Positions 5,076-5,371 of a DNA stretch of 5,371 nucleotides are shown here, one piece after another (positions within the stretch are counted from its first letter, which is position 1; every line of letters begins with the position of its first letter). This DNA comes from Pseudomonadota bacterium (GTDB taxonomy: Bacteria; Pseudomonadota; Alphaproteobacteria; UBA8366; JADFVY01). Below the pieces are notes generated by a model. The model ran no database searches and was not told the DNA's origin. It saw only the letters and a list, made by a program, of their open reading frames with translations. The stretch spans positions 1 through 5,371 of the forward strand of contig DAOVHN010000208.1 in assembly GCA_030671915.1 (NCBI GenBank). Direction: 5' to 3'. The position numbers and the translations under genes were made by a program.

Positions 5076-5371
5076 TTATTCAGCCTCGCTACCGCGCACC
5101 AACAGCCAGTATGCGGCCAGCGCGCCGATTCCCGTAAGCGCAATCGTCACCGCCATCGGACGCGCGGTGCCGTCGAATGCGGCGCCGACGCCGATGCCAA
5201 CGGCTGCGGCGATGGTCATCTGGATAAAGCCCAGCAGGGCCGAGGCCGCGCCCGCCATGGTCGGGAACGGGCCGATCGCGCCGGCCATGGAATTGGGCAT
5301 CACCAGGCCGACGCCGACGCAGAAAAGCATCATCGGGGCCAGCACCGACCAGACCGTCTCGACCCCCGCCA
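5076..5371 (-). CDS. Bcr/CflA-type MFS drug-efflux transporter, C-terminal part
   Basis: The frame is open from the right edge to TAA at 5076-5078, giving the last 97 or so residues of a protein whose N-terminus lies outside. The visible part carries three hydrophobic helices, the last ones of a 12-helix major facilitator. It includes the segment MPNSMAGAIGPFPTMAGAAS followed by a Leu-Leu-Gly-Phe-Ile-Gln-Met stretch, which is highly characteristic of the Bcr/CflA subfamily. Members are inner-membrane proton antiporters that export drugs such as bicyclomycin or sulfonamides, or small metabolites. The GTG at 5345 is an internal valine codon, not the start. Substrate cannot be inferred from this fragment. 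Confidence 0.92.
   Translation of the reverse strand, partial: AGVETVWSVLAPMMLFCVGVGLVMPNSMAGAIGPFPTMAGAASALLGFIQMTIAAAVGIGVGAAFDGTARPMAVTIALTGIGALAAYWLLVRGSEAE

Noticed and set aside
5076..5345. A complete small protein starting at GTG 5345
   Set aside because: The frame is open to the window edge and the sequence is the C-terminal part of a Bcr/CflA transporter, so the GTG is internal.

Overview
The window looks like chromosomal DNA from a high-GC alphaproteobacterium. The main pointer is the Fur-family regulator at 1680-2096. It is a close match to Irr, the iron response regulator characteristic of Rhizobiales, Rhodobacterales and Rhodospirillales. Assignment below class level is not possible from this sequence. 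The window holds six genes: four complete or nearly so, and two cut by the window edges. No RNA genes, insertion sequences, CRISPR arrays or prophage signs were seen, and no gene-free stretch exceeds 300 bases.

Left part (1-2096, minus strand): reading in the direction of transcription, irr comes first, then a rubrerythrin-type diiron peroxidase, then a two-[4Fe-4S] CCG-domain protein (GlpC/HdrD-like) that runs off the left edge. In front of rubrerythrin, at 1621-1637, is a near-perfect match to the Irr operator (ICE box). It touches the -35 hexamer of a good sigma70-type promoter. This suggests an iron-responsive peroxide-defence unit in which the regulator sits beside its target. A 22-base perfect palindrome lies in the rubrerythrin leader, and a strong hairpin lies between rubrerythrin and the Fe-S gene.

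Centre (2097-4171): an AT-rich 215-base divergent spacer separates irr from a plus-strand bifunctional class A penicillin-binding protein. All glycosyltransferase and transpeptidase motifs are present. The best promoter for this gene places the transcription start on or next to its ATG, so the mRNA may be leaderless.

Right part (4172-5371): a plus-strand fusion of a membrane domain (probably DUF4395-like) with a cytoplasmic rhodanese domain has its own promoter-like -10 box and a good ribosome binding site. It converges, with only 12 bases between stop codons, on the C-terminal end of a minus-strand Bcr/CflA-type drug-efflux MFS transporter. The cell-wall and rhodanese genes show no clear functional link to the iron/peroxide block.
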